A stretch of 64,000 nucleotides of DNA, taken from positions 1 through 64,000 of the forward strand of contig JAMYGW020000020.1 of NCBI GenBank assembly GCA_025617375.2. The letters are read 5' to 3'. Under the pieces are notes generated by a model. That model searched no databases. It was given only the letters and a program-made list of their open reading frames with translations, and was not told the origin of the DNA. The stretch comes from Acarospora socialis (taxonomy: Eukaryota; Ascomycota; Lecanoromycetes; Acarosporales; Acarosporaceae). Positions 43,300 through 54,460 of this stretch are shown here, piece by piece. How positions within the stretch are numbered: position 1 is the first letter of the stretch; each line of letters begins with the position of its first letter. Both the position numbers and the translations under genes were made by a program.

Positions 43300-43620
43300 G
43301 AGCTGGCTGGAGATGATGCTCAGGAAATTGTTCCAGGGCTTTGGCATGAGGATCAGAGTGGAAACGCATCAGGTGAATTGAGAGCATCCATTTTCAGTGC
43401 AAGTTGTGAGCCCCCCTTCCAACGCTGAATGCTTTGACAGCCTTGACCCTGAAATGTAGGATGATGGTGCAGAAGAAGAAGGATGAGAACAATCAGAAGG
43501 CATTTTACTGGATGCTGATGCACTTGGTCTTTCTTGCTGTCAATGTAGGTGGGGAGGTGTAGTGTTGCGTTGACAGGTGCAACATTGCGTTGACAGGTGC
43601 AACATTGTCTGCCTAAGGGT
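43300..43620 (-). repeat. inverted segmental duplicate, copy 1
   Basis: About 320 bases that match 46312-46620 in opposite orientation. Read on the minus strand it contains CAATGTTGCACCTGTCAACGC twice, TACATTGA(C/T)AG(C/T)AAGAAAGACCAAGTGC, CTTCTTCTTCTGCACCATCATCCTAC-type sequence, and a copy of the 3' coding end of the gene at 46525 (GDDAQEIVPGLWHEDQSGN versus GGDAQEVVPDLSHEAQSGN). A transposon or gene-fragment duplication. Confidence 0.65.
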
Positions 43621-44592
43621 CCATGTGCCAACACGTAAGGGGGGCCAGGGATACCCTTGGTATCTTTTCCGCAATTGCGTCTGTCTTTCTTTCCAACGGT
43701 CTGTCTTTTCGAAGACGAATTCGATGAAATGCTTCACCCGGGTAGCTTGCTGATTTGGGAGTGCCCTGTCGGAGGGTGCTTCTAAGAGTACAAATTAGGA
43801 CCAGCCGCTGCAACTCTGATTTCTACACGAGGGGCCTCGGCCCACATTTTCCGCTCCATTGTCTAGCGCCATTATTAACTTTATCCTGCGACGCTCGTCA
43901 TATCCTGCTGTTGAGCACCAACATCCACACATTTAACCTGATTCATCTCTACCTCTTCTGGCGCTGTGCGCATTTACTCTACTCTATTCCCCTCGTCCTG
44001 CGGAACAACGTCTTAAACGCGCGGACTGCCTCTTACATTGGAAGACTTGACCACGCTCTCAAGTTTGATCCATCCTGTGGCTCAAACACGCACACTTGCG
44101 CCGTATACGTAACAGTCAGGCTACTCGTACTTCTTCTTCGTCACATTCGTTTCTGCGGACGACACCTACTTGTATACGAACATTTCCAGTCCATTACCGG
44201 TTCCTGTGGTAGCCTCCTAGCTCACCTCAGTACATGAGCTCATAAAGCCAATACCTGAAAATTTCGTGGACCCGCGTGAACTTGTCCTTTTGGCCGAGCC
44301 ATTCAGTGGCTCAAATAATCATCAACTACACTCCAACCTCAACTGCGACTGTGCTGATCTTCGTTTGCTTACTCACGTCATTCCCTAACCGTATCGATAG
44401 TGGCTGTGATGGGTTCGGTTGACGATTCTACCATCGCGCTGTGGAGTGACAACGTACGGAAAAAAGGATTCTGCTGGGTGTCCGACAAAGCCGTGGGAGA
44501 GCGAGTTGACAAGATTGATAATAGCTTTCAATAAGTGAATCACTCTTATAACAGTCAATCTAATTTAAATTATCTATTAAATGTTGAAATTC
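43621..44592. other. intergenic / possible 3' flank of the Gypsy fossil
   Basis: One frame at 43755-44237 has no domain. The part next to 44590 could include the LTR of the adjacent Gypsy element, but I could not define ends. Confidence 0.3.
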
Positions 44593-45270
44593 TCACAGAT
44601 CATGGTAATCTACATTAAATGGTAACACCTCCTCCCTATCCAGCCTATCCTTTTGTTCGAACTCGTCCACCAGGCCCCTCGCGTTTCCGAGGTTCTTGGC
44701 GTTGACCCAGCTGTCGTATTCGGGTCCATAACCTAGCCAGCGTGCTAGATACTCGGTGGTATACCCGCGTCCTTTGCGGTACGTGCGCTTTCGTAGTAGT
44801 CGTTCCAGTTCCCATTCTGGTTCGGCGTCTGGCGCGGCGACGACGGCATCGGGGTGCTCGGGTCTAGGACGGTGATATGGGTTGTCTTCGGGCCGTGAGG
44901 CAGGTTCGAGGTGTGCAATCGAGACGACATTGTGGATTCGCCAGGTGTCTGGTAACTCAAGCCGATATGCCAGCCGTCCTATCCGTTCTGTGATTCGTAA
45001 AGATCCGACGAGTTGTTGGCCCAACTTCTTGTTCTCGATACCTGGTAGGGTGTATCCGCGGTGTAATCGTAGATTGACCGTATCGCCGACGTTAAAGAAA
45101 CGGGGATGGTGTTTCTTGTCGTAATACGCTTTCATCCGCATAGCGGCCAATGTGATTGCGTCTTTCGCGTCGATATGTGCTGGTTGATATTGGTCCGTGG
45201 CGACTAGCTTTAGTCGTTTTGGTGTAGGCTTCGACGGGACTGCCAGGTAGGTGTCAGCCAGCATTGAATG
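44593..45270 (-). mobile_element. Ty3/Gypsy chromovirus 3' pol with chromodomain (fossil)
   Basis: A minus-strand frame holds the integrase C-terminal region (AYYDKKHHPRFFNVGDTVNL; LGQQLVGSLRITERIGRLAY; HNVVSIAHLEP) and a chromodomain (ELERLLRKRTYRKGRGYTTE ... WLGYGPEYDSWV). This is the chromovirus type of Gypsy, whose chromodomain targets integration to histone-marked chromatin. The rest of the element is missing at about 45270, so it is a truncated fossil; the remaining frame looks well preserved and is thus probably younger than the one at 36 kb. Confidence 0.85.
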
Positions 45271-45737
45271 TTGGAGACCTAACTACCCGTTCCCTTGCAA
45301 CCATAATTGACACTGCCAGCAAATGGACCTCTCAAGTCAAGGCGGTGTATCGGTTTAATGCAGGAAATGGTGGAGACTTGCTGATGCTATGAAGCGTGAC
45401 ATGGATTGCGAATTTTCGGGTGAGACGGTATGAAAAGAATGACAACAAGAGGTGTCTCATGATCGTCACATGGACGTACGCATCCGGGTCAGAAGGCAAG
45501 AAGATAAATGATAAAAGTATCATATATAAGTACTTGAGAACAGACCTCACTCGGAACACAACAGGCATCCTAGACATCGTTGCATGCTCAATCTACGAGT
45601 AAGGTGTGCATATTCAGTGTGAAGTCGATTCAGGACCTTGAGCTTGGTGGATTCATTGCCGAGCATCGGTGCATGGGTGAAAAATGAACATAAGCTTCGA
45701 TGTGTTGACACATGATTACCATATCTTGGCGTCTTGG

Positions 45738-45840
45738 CAGGCAATATTGCACTATAGCTCGCAACATTGCGGCTCCCCATGCAACATTACTCTTTCACGT
45801 GCACCATAGCGCCCCACTCTGCAATTTTGCTCTCCACGGC
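45738..45840 (+). repeat. CAATATTGC/CAACATTGC repeat cluster, copy 2
   Basis: Shares GGCAGGCAATRTTGCAC with 35708 and has further GCAACATTGC units. Likely the end of a small dispersed element. Confidence 0.45.
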
Positions 45841-46311
45841 CTACTCAGCCCGGCCTAACTCTTTTCTCTTCAAAGAGCGCATCCTCTGCTGTTGGCCATC
45901 CGCGGCATCAAATGGGTCACTAAGTCTCCCAGATAGGTCGGGTATATGGAACAATCGCATAACAAATCTCGGTAGGCTTGCCCAATTCTGATAACACATT
46001 CGCATGGGCAATACAAAATATATTCTCTCCAGCTTGTGTCATCCTTTCAGCCAGGCACTGTTCGAGGGGCTGCACTCCCATTTCCTTGACATTGAGAACT
46101 CCAATTCAGAACAATAGAAATCTTGATGCTGTCGCTCCGCCTTAGTACGTGTCTGAGCCCCAGTTGTAAACCCTACTTCGTCTGATAGGCTGCTGAAGAA
46201 GACATAGCAGTCACAAGGTCTTTCAATTGAATCAATCGACTGTGTGGTTGACGACCCCTTTCGTACAATATGTGCGGCCACTATGCCTAATTACTTTACA
46301 TGGACCTTCGT

Positions 46312-46620
46312 GCTGGCAATGTTGCACCTGCCAACACAACTCCCCGCCTACATTGATAGTAAGAAAGACCAAGTGCATCGGCTTCCAGTAAAACGCCTTC
46401 TGATTCTCCTCATCCTTCTTCTTCTGCACCATCATCCTACGTTTCAGGTTAAGGCTGACAAAAGGTATTTAGCTTGTGGGGAGCTCACAACTTGCGCTCT
46501 GAATAGATGCTCTCACGCATTTTCTCATCCTTCTTCACCTGGTGCGTTTCCACTCTGAGCCTCATGCGAAAGGTCTGGAACAACCTCCTGAGCATCACCT
46601 CCATCCAGCTCCGCTGTAAC
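46312..46620 (+). repeat. inverted segmental duplicate, copy 2
   Basis: Partner of 43300-43620. It overlaps the 3' coding end of the minus-strand gene at 46525-47154, which shows that this copy is probably the source or has fused with the gene. Confidence 0.65.
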
Positions 46621-47154
46621 CTCCTGAGACCCATCGTGTTTATCCGAATCGGTATCGCAAGAAGCCTTCCAAAATCCCTGACGATGGACCTTATCGATAA
46701 TCCCACTTAAACGGTCATAAGAAGTCCCCAGTTTCATCTCTGGTTCATATATCTCCTCTCGAACTCCGACGATGTCCTGGTATATGGACTCTAAGCATTC
46801 AAGGGCCGAAGAGAGGCTCTCCTGAAGCTGCTTATTCTGGGTCTGCGCTTGAGGACATTCTTCCTGAAAGATGTCGAGCACATCCTGCTTTGTTCCTAAA
46901 TCGGCTTGAGAGATATAGAAACAGAGTTTTGCGTCGTCAAGCTCTGCCTTTAGCTTCGCATTTCCATATTGCAAGCTCAGGCGGAGGGGGGAGTTGTCCG
47001 TCAATCAATGTTTGCTGCTGACGATTGATGTCGCTGGAGGTATGCAGATAGGCTATGAGCCACTCAACTAAATACTCCAGTGCCTTGATGTGTTGTTGGC
47101 GCAGTTCCGCAAGATTTGTTGCGTAATTAATTCCTGATCGGCCGTGGCCGCCCT
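46525..47154 (-). CDS. coiled-coil hypothetical protein with a homopolymer frame change
   Basis: An exon begins after a CTGAC...CTATAG acceptor near 47154 and reads GINYATNLAELRQQHIKALE ... SSDINRQQQTLIDGQLP. The frame then shifts at a run of six G (46986-46991; C on the coding strand) and continues SLQYGNAKLKAELDDAKLCF ... KQLQESLSSALECLESIYQD ... to QSGNAPGEEG. With one base less in the run the frame is continuous, so either a sequencing error or a real indel is likely. The protein is largely helical with a coiled coil and an acidic tail. Family unknown. Confidence 0.45.
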
Positions 47155-47839
47155 CCTATAGCGTCAGTCAGTCATGAGTAGCAATCTTGAGCTTCATGTC
47201 AGTACGAACCATCTTTTCTTTTCTTTTTTTTTATAAGGGGTGATAGAGGATGGGAGTGCGGAAGCAGGGAGAATAACCTCTGTCTTCTATGAATTGCAGC
47301 AGTGAACAAAGCATGCTTGCTCCACTGCGTGCAAGTGCCGCTATACACCTCATGACTTTCAAGATCTTCGAGTATGACTGCGTATCTGATCAAACCCGGG
47401 ATCCGAGAAGAGGTATATCGGAAACGGCTCGCAGGGCGGCTTATGAGCCCCTAGTCCATCCTGAATAAGGCTGATTGAAAATCGGACAGATTTCAGAGTT
47501 AGCAAGCGAAAAAGGCAGTCAATGGTAAACCAATCCTAGCTCAAGCGGGGTTTCGGTGAAGCCGGTAGAGCCTCTCGACACGCAAGCGAAGCTTGTTCCG
47601 CTTCTGGCTAATACTATTTTTGCTTCCTTCGGTACTAGAATTCATCCAATAAGTCCTCAATTTCAATTATACTTTACTACACTCCCCCAATGGCTGTTTA
47701 GCTCACTTCTCAGCGCTTGAAACTTACCAGACTGCTGGATTGTTGCTTTCAACTTGATGATCAAGTGTTGATCAGTCTATCAGCATGTGACTGAAAGTCT
47801 CATGTAAGCTGCGATCCACACCCGTCCAGAAATCTCATT
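47155..47839. other. intergenic
   Basis: Contains a poly-T/poly-A tract (47216-47234) and possible upstream exon of the preceding gene; nothing firm. Confidence 0.3.
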
Positions 47840-48180
47840 CGACTTGAGACGGTTAAGCCAATACCTTAGTGATCCGGTGAAGCACCGTGGACATGCAGGA
47901 AAGGTCTGCTGCGGGTTGTTCGCTCAACTATCAATCTTGAGATCAGTACGGGCCTATACCGCATGGATCGAGAAGGAATTACTCCAAGGGAATACCAAGG
48001 CGGCAGACTATTTCATCAAAACCTTCATGGGCCTTTACTTAAGGTCACGGCTTCGCTCATGGCGGACTGGGACGTCGGAAACAGCGGCATACCGGCATCG
48101 CGCAGTTGTAGTGAGGCCGGAAAGGCAGTCGGCAGCCGGTCACGACCTCTCAATCCTTCCGGCGATGACTGAAGAGACAC
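47840..48180 (+). mobile_element. possible Ty1/Copia pol fragment (fossil)
   Basis: A short block resembles the end of Copia reverse transcriptase and start of RNase H (LSQYLSDPVKHRGHA). It is badly worn, has no LTR nearby and could be a chance resemblance. Old. Confidence 0.4.
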
Positions 48181-48446
48181 ATTAGCTGGACTCGTGGTCG
48201 AGGAGGGGGCGCAAGACTGAGATTCACAAGATCAATGCTGAAATCAAGAAAGACTGTCACTGGAAAACAGATCATTTCTACAATATCATGAACGGCTGCG
48301 TGCTGCGGGGTGATCATCTAGAGAGGATGGACCGTAGGCGTTGAACTGATATAGTGCGTGGCTCCCTTGATGATATTCATCTGGTGTAGGCTTACCAGAT
48401 GCACTGCAAGCTCATTGACTGATATTCTTAGACCAAAGTGCTGTGC

Positions 48447-49486
48447 TTACTTCCTACTCTCCTTGACGTGCATTGGAAACACAAGATCAACCGATGCTGC
48501 CAAATCAACACTCTGCACTGTCTCGTCCTCATTCTCTTTGGCCCCACTCTCCGGCGTGATAGATGCTTCGGCGACAGCCTCTGTTGAGTGGCTCCGGCGG
48601 AACTGATTGACCGCGTGAGGTGGTGCGGACGCGTCGATGGGCGATAGAATTGACTCTGACTCCGACTCCGACTCTGACTCCAACTCCGACTCCGACTCCG
48701 ACTTGGGTGACACCACCGCCAACGTCAACCTCGGGGGAGGAGTCGCCGCCCGCTCCCCCAGATCGGAAAGCATTCCAGGTCGCCACCCTGCCGCATGGGT
48801 GCCGTGTCGTCTGTGGATGCGGCAGCTTCGATCCTGATCCCAATGACAGCAGGTTCCAGTTCGGATGCAATCAGAACCTGGTCGTCGCTGTTTTCGCTGC
48901 GGTGGATGCGCCGAGCAGGTTCAAAGACATCAGCAGGTGGTGAGATCTGGTGACTTTGGGTAAGAGCATCGTTCACTGCAGCGCTGGCAATGACCTGAGC
49001 TGCAGCCTCCACCGACAGGACCTTGTTGCAGCTGGCAGCCACAACCACACCCCGAGCAGCGCCGTTTTCTCCCCCCTCTGCGTCCACCTGCTCGTTGGGC
49101 TCCACCTCTGCCTCCAGGGCGGTCTGCATTAGCTGTGCAGTGAGCGCCTTGACGGTGTCGGGGTCGCTGTCGGCGTCGTCGCCCTTGCCCTCGCCATCAC
49201 GTGCCGCGGCGGCGCGTCGTTGCGCCCATTGCGCGGCGCGAGCTTTGGCTTCTCACTCGTGCTGCTGCCGCTGGCGCGCGTGATAGCGTGTGTTCCGTGC
49301 AGCGGTGTCGGCACGCTTCCGGTCGGCGGACTTGGTGTGTTGCGGCATGGTTGGATTGGCGACAGGCCGGGAGGAGGAGGAGGATTCCAGTACATGCACT
49401 GTGATTATGTTTTCCCAATTCAAAGCAAGCTCAGCATCAAGTGGTGCACCGACCCTGCTCTCAGCAATGCAAGCAAAGCAAAGCAA
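48447..49486 (-). pseudogene. low-complexity basic/acidic gene with Ser-Glu repeat, broken
   Basis: One minus-strand frame from about 49486 (an ATG at 49345, MPQHTKSADRKRADTAARNT) runs through RYHARQRQQHE, a TGA at 49253-49255, then EAKARAAQWAQRRAAAARDG, an acidic part and EAAAQVIASAAVNDALTQS to 48725. An overlapping frame then carries a (SE)n repeat (PKSESESELESESESESES) and ends at 48447. So there is one TGA, where CGA would fit, and one frame change near 48770. The basic N-terminus looks DNA-binding (bZIP-like basic region at best). GC-rich, unlike neighbouring repeats. Family not recognised. Confidence 0.4.
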
Positions 49487-50089
49487 ACCATGTCAGAGTG
49501 GAAAGTTCACAAACAGTGATGGTGACAAGAACAAGCAACAGCATCTTGTTCGGTGCTGGGTTTGTTGATGGGGTCATCTTGTTGACCAATCCAAAAACCG
49601 GAAACCCGTCACGCAAGGGGGTTTCGGTGCACCACTGCGCTCGTCACACCAGGGGCAGTTTCCCCCCAACCTCCTTCCCGACTCCTACCCGCCTAACTCT
49701 AACCCAGACCGCCCGACAATGATCACGGCGTCAGCTCTCGATCGTCGATACTACGGAGATATGTCGGGGAGGGATACGGTCAATAATTGAGGTGAAGAGC
49801 GGTCTTTCATCTCTACATCAGGAGTGGACACGCCAGGTAGGCCTTGACTAGGACCACCCTGATCTAGATAGTTTTATCAGTTGATACTTCTGCTCAGATG
49901 TGAAGTGCCTGCTGAAACATAACGAACAGAACCAAAGAGTAAGGGCGGTGAGCAACCAAGCAAATGAGTCCGGGCTGAGAGCTTACGGTAAAGGCTCAAA
50001 GGACGATGAATGCAGAAGAATGCTGGGTGAAAGAGTAAAGCCTTACCCGAAAGAAGAGGCACCAAAACCGCTTTCCTTACAAGAAGTGT
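49487..50089. other. intergenic
   Basis: No coherent gene recognised. Confidence 0.3.
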
Positions 50090-50924
50090 TCATTCTTGAC
50101 TATCATCACTCTCCTTCGTGCTTGATTCTTCGTCACTATGTAACTCTCCTTTCTCATGATCATGAAAGCGGCAACGCTTAGACCATAGTTTGGAGAATGC
50201 AGATTTTCTTACTTCACCCCTTTCCTCAAACAGTTTAACGACTAAACCAACGAGCATTTTCTTAGTGAAGAACTCATCCATTTGTTCAGTGCTTAAGCTC
50301 TTCCAGATGCCAATATCTTGTGCAGTCTTTGCTGCTTTGGTGGCCATTGCTTCTTTGAACTTAGGGTTTGGTGTATGCTCGTCAAGATATCGCATGAGGT
50401 GGATCCCCAGGTTCTTGGTTCCTCGACCAGCATACTTTAAATAGAGATCCACTGAGTAGTTTCGAAGGTTAGGCATAAGCTTTGAATCTGCGAAGATGAA
50501 TATGTGCACTAGGTCATCAGTGGAGAACTCAGTGATTTTTCCTTGATAGATCCATTCGCACACTTTGGAAAAGATGTGTGAGTCGTCTTCAGGGAGTGAG
50601 ACAGTGGCTGTCGTATCTTCTACAAAACCGTGGCGCAGAGCTCCCTTGAAAAAATCGGACTTTGATTCCAGGAGCTCTTGATGAACATAAAAGGGTGTTC
50701 TATCCGGGCCAACCAAAACTTTGATAGGTTTAGACCCGTATATGCTAGCAATTAGAGTTAGTTTCAAATACTTCTGTTGTAGAAATAGAGAGACTCTAGT
50801 ACCGTGATACTTGTTGTTCCTCATCTGTGCCCATTGCGATGCTCTTGGTGTCAACTTTGCACTCTTTCGCTGGCCGATCACTATCAGCCAAACTTAGCCT
50901 CCGCTTCGGCCTCGAATCCTCCAT
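50090..50924 (-). CDS. BTB/POZ-domain protein
   Basis: Exon 1 50811-50924 (ATG at 50924, MEDSRPKRRLSLADSDRPAK) and exon 2 50090-50773 join across a short 37-base intron (GTATCA...CAACAG) into 265 aa. The BTB fold is clear: KPIKVLVGPDRTPFYVHQEL, LESKSDFFKGALRHGF, VSLPEDDSHIFSKVCEWIYQ, then LVHIFIFADSKLMPNLRNYS. This is the common fungal type with a lone BTB domain; members may be adaptors of cullin-3 ubiquitin ligases. The N-terminus has a short basic nuclear-signal-like PKRR. No frame breaks. The unusually short intron should be confirmed by transcripts. Confidence 0.8.
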
Positions 50925-51387
50925 TGGCACCGTTTCGGTAGGTTGGTCCGTGGTGTGTATAGATAGGCAACTGGGACTGGTTGATTGAGCAGAATCATGA
51001 GCTCATAGTTTCAAGCCTCGTGGAACCAAGGCAGGTATTCACCAGTTTTCGTACTTCGTAAACAAAGTTACGCGTCAAAAGGTAACTATAATCTGTGGTG
51101 ATGACTAAGCAGCGTCACATGATGCGGACCATACAACAGTATTTATCCTTTACTCTACCATAGTACAGAATTATGAACTCACAACAACTCAGTGCTTCAC
51201 CAACTTCTTCCCATCCCGAAAGTAATATTTTCTTAATTATGCACTCAAGTCTGGTGATCTTTAAGGCTGACTAGTCATTAGGTTCTGAAATCGCTCCAAG
51301 TGTGATATACAACCAACCAAGTCCAGAGTCAAACAACGTGTCAAACCATTCAGTCACGGATTTCAGTTGCGTTCCGACTTGTCTCAG
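50925..51387. other. intergenic between divergent genes
   Basis: The BTB gene and the zipper/zinc-finger gene point away from each other; their promoters must lie here. No motif stands out. Confidence 0.4.
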
Positions 51388-52642
51388 ATGACAGAGACTG
51401 CCAACTGCAAGCGGTCAACTCTTGACCTGTCTCGGAGAATAGCCCCGCCCAGACCTCATAAAGACGGTTCCCACATCGAAAAGCGACGTGAGCAGAAACG
51501 TGGAGGCAGCGACATTCTGTTGTCATGGACTGAGGTACAAACTTTGCGGAATGAAAATAAGGCCCTGAGGGATGAGAATAGGGTCTGAAGAAAGAGAATA
51601 GCGCTTTAAAGGATGAGAATGAAGTTCTGAAGAATGAGAGTAGAGACTTCAAGATGGGACTCCCAACTTTGAAGGCGAAGCATGCAAAGAAATATGATTG
51701 TCGACTCTGCAGATCTTCATACACCAGGTCGGATAGATATTATGAGCATCTTCGAAAGGGAGATAGTGAGCACCAGGCTCTAGCCCTAGAAACTCAGAGG
51801 AATACAAGATGTGAAAGGTTTGCAAAAGATTTCGATACATGGAGCGGTCTTCAGCAGCGTATCTCTCGGAGTAAGCGACACATCGCGGAGACCACAGAGG
51901 ATGTCATATATTCAGAGCCGGATGGAAGTAAGTATCTGATTGCTGCTTCTTGTAGCGCTACCATTTTTTGAGGCAAGGAGATACTGACCTGTGCATAACA
52001 GTGTCTCCTTCACCAAATCCTCTCTCAATTACACCCGAGCTGAAAGATCAAGCATCCAGCATGATAGGCCTGTGAGTTTTGTCTCACTTATTTTAGCTTC
52101 ATAATGGCTAATCATCTGTAAGCCGAGATTTAGAGTTAACAGAATATACATCCCACAATTCAGAGCAAACCCTTCCATCAGAAACCGGATCGAAGACGAA
52201 GTGCCTAATGCCTGCCCTGACCCAGAGTCCAGCTTTCTTCAGGCCCACAGTCCCTGGTTTGGACTTTACATCGTCAGGTTACCAGAACTCATCGACTCAT
52301 GGTCATGCAGTCACTTCACAAGCCGCCGCCTTTTTCAATCGCCAAGCCACTGCTTTGAACTTTATGCCGGCTGGTAACGAGGACTTATCAGATTATGGCC
52401 ACATGGTCATTTCACAAGCCCCAGTCTTTTCCAACCGCATAGCCAGTGGACCAGTTCCCACACCTGTTGATTACCAGAACCTTCTGTTTTGTGGTCTTAC
52501 AGAGAGTTTGAGTGATTCAGGCTTAAGAGACAGCGTATCCTGTGCACTGGATTCTGCACATCCTGATAGTACACAGTTGTTGTCCCACGCCCTAGAGCCT
52601 GTGGGCATCCAGTCAAGCCTACCAGCTGCTGAAGAGCACTGA
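51388..52642 (+). CDS. leucine-zipper and C2H2-like zinc-finger protein, with a frame change
   Basis: Exon 1 about 51388-51927, exon 2 52002-52071, exon 3 52123-52642. Intron 1 has GTAAGT, TACTGACC and AACAG; intron 2 has GTGAGT and GCTAATC. The N-terminus is basic, then a zipper of seven-residue units (LRNENKA, LRDENRV, LKKENSA, LKDENEV, LKNESRD). A one-base shift after LRDENRV (about 51585) splits the zipper between two frames. A zinc-finger-like motif follows (YDCRLCRSSYTRSDRYYEHL then GDSEH; spacing C-x2-C-x12-H-x7-H is wider than standard). Exon 3 has three degenerate repeats of about 35 residues (SPAFFRPTVPGLDF; AAFFNRQATALNFMPAG; APVFSNRIASGPVPTP). Likely a DNA-binding protein; the shift may be real or an error. 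Confidence 0.5.
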
Positions 52643-52796
52643 AATCTCATTGAATAAAACAATTTCAGCCTTACACTATACAACTTCAATTGTTGAGCGG
52701 TTCTATAGGAGTTCTAAAGCTACATTATATCTTAATAATCATGAGAAACTACCTGAGAAGTACCCTCTCCTTGATAGTGACTAGAACGACCTGTGT

Positions 52797-53830
52797 TCAT
52801 TTCAGAACTTCAAAGTTTGTTCCAACCTTGGTTGAAATGCTATCAATTTCTGCAACTTTCCTTTCCAGCGCTGGAGAGTATAGAAGTCGTATCTTGGCCC
52901 ATTGATTGATAAGCTCCCGGACAGCAAAAACGAAGGTAATAGCACAACCTCTGGTGATAGTAAATGCGCAACGGGCATCCATTATCGACCTAGAATACTG
53001 AGTATATAAACTTCAAAATGAGTGTGAAAGAAGCTCACAAGCCTCCTTCCTCCATGTTCACAATAGTTGGGATACACCCACGAAGATCATCATGATGGAT
53101 CTCAAGCATTTCATTATGTGAATGCGACGGTCGAAGCGAGAGGTGGTGAGACCCCGAGAAGAAAATCACCTGTGACCGGCTGCTCCAGATTTGCACCACA
53201 AGAGCCTTATTCTGTGACTCCTGAACGATGTAGCCGTGGGCGCAGGCTGGAAAAGGGCCAAGGTATCTGAAAATTCCTAGGGCAGACCAGTCATAGACAG
53301 ACTCAAGAATCCTGATAATTCGCTGTTCACCATGTCAGCTGAGAAAAGGAGAGAGAGAATGATGTCTCCTCACAGGGTCATCGAATGTATGGACTTTGCA
53401 GAAGTCAATTCCCTCAATAGTTGTGATGGGAAATCCTTTCCTGGCAAATTCATCGACTTGCAAACCCTTAGCTGGATCTTTCAGATAAAGAAAGCCATCC
53501 TTGTTGATGGCCTCTATCATCTCTTGAACATTGGAAGAGGTCACAGAAGCCATAAATTGATCAAGTCCGCTGGTGGTGGAAAGTTGTGGAGCTCGGCTTG
53601 GATATTGTGACGTGGCTTGCCGGAGACCGGTGGTGAACCTTATTAACTCTATCACCATATTTGAATGCTGACTTAATGATAATTCCGCTTCAAACAACTG
53701 GAAAGCAACCACGGCCTCTGTAATGATGAGCGGTAATGGCTTTGTGAATTCTGTGATAGTTGGTCTGCTGACACTTACTGGTGCTTGTACTGCAGAAGAA
53801 GTCTACCTGGTTTGACTGCACCACCGCCTT
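52797..53830 (-). CDS. hypothetical multi-exon protein
   Basis: Minus-strand coding blocks in order: an exon ending near 53783 (VTTFSITVHKAVVQSNQVDF) with a GTAAGT donor; 53712-53376 (AVVAFQLFEAELSLSQHSNM ... MIEAINKDGFLYLKDPAKG); about 53281-53040 (GIFRYLGPFPACAHGYIVQE ... VVQIWSSRSQVIFFSGSHHL); and 52988-52797 (DARCAFTITRGCAITFVFAV ... ending NFEVLK) after a TTCTAG acceptor. The pieces look like one conserved fungal protein of unknown function with mixed alpha/beta segments. One exon junction (near 53376/53281) does not close in frame with the best splice sites, so the model or the gene is imperfect. Confidence 0.45.
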
Positions 53831-54187
53831 GTGAACAGTGATACTGAAAGTGGTCACATCAAGTTATACACGATAATGCGGCGACAGCTTTGGGGCCAAA
53901 TACTTATGGTATTCAATGTTAGAGGAAAAGCCTCAGTCTGTTTGCATTGAGACCTATATCAGCAGGGCGGTGTCAAGAAAGCGCTTTTTTCACTGTTGGA
54001 GGTTTACAACCAGGGAGTTGCACATCATTGGGATTGATCTACTGAATCTATGTTGTGCATGCCCTCCAAGCATCCCACTTTAGCTGGACTAGGACCTCCT
54101 TCAAACCGGGACTCATTTTGCTCTTTAGCAGGAAGATCAGCAGCTGGGAGGCGCTGGCAAGCAACCAATCCAGGTGTGTAGAATTTG

Positions 54188-54261
54188 ACCAACACCCGCT
54201 TCAGGAAGTGACCAACACCCACTTTTGGGGAGTGACCAACACCCACTTTCGGGGAGTGAAA
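54188..54261 (+). repeat. tandem repeat, 23-24 bp unit, three copies
   Basis: Three units of the form GACCAACACCCACTTT.GGGGAGT in a row (first one slightly diverged). Confidence 0.85.
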
Positions 54262-54460
54262 ATTTGACTCTAACTCAGGTTGCAGTTAGCCACTTCTCTG
54301 GTGTTGTCTGCTATCTTTCACCTATCAATTGAATGTGCGGATTGCCCCAAATGTCATTAGTATTGATCATTAATGTTGGTCTCTCTGTGCATTGTCTGCC
54401 TCATTTAAAAGGGTGTATCGGGGGGCTTTACCTCGTTATTGTCTTCTCTCATTGTTTGAA

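Noticed and set aside
43755-44237. 160-codon plus-strand frame
   Set aside because: Cys/Leu/Arg-rich without a domain; looks like a chance frame next to repeats.
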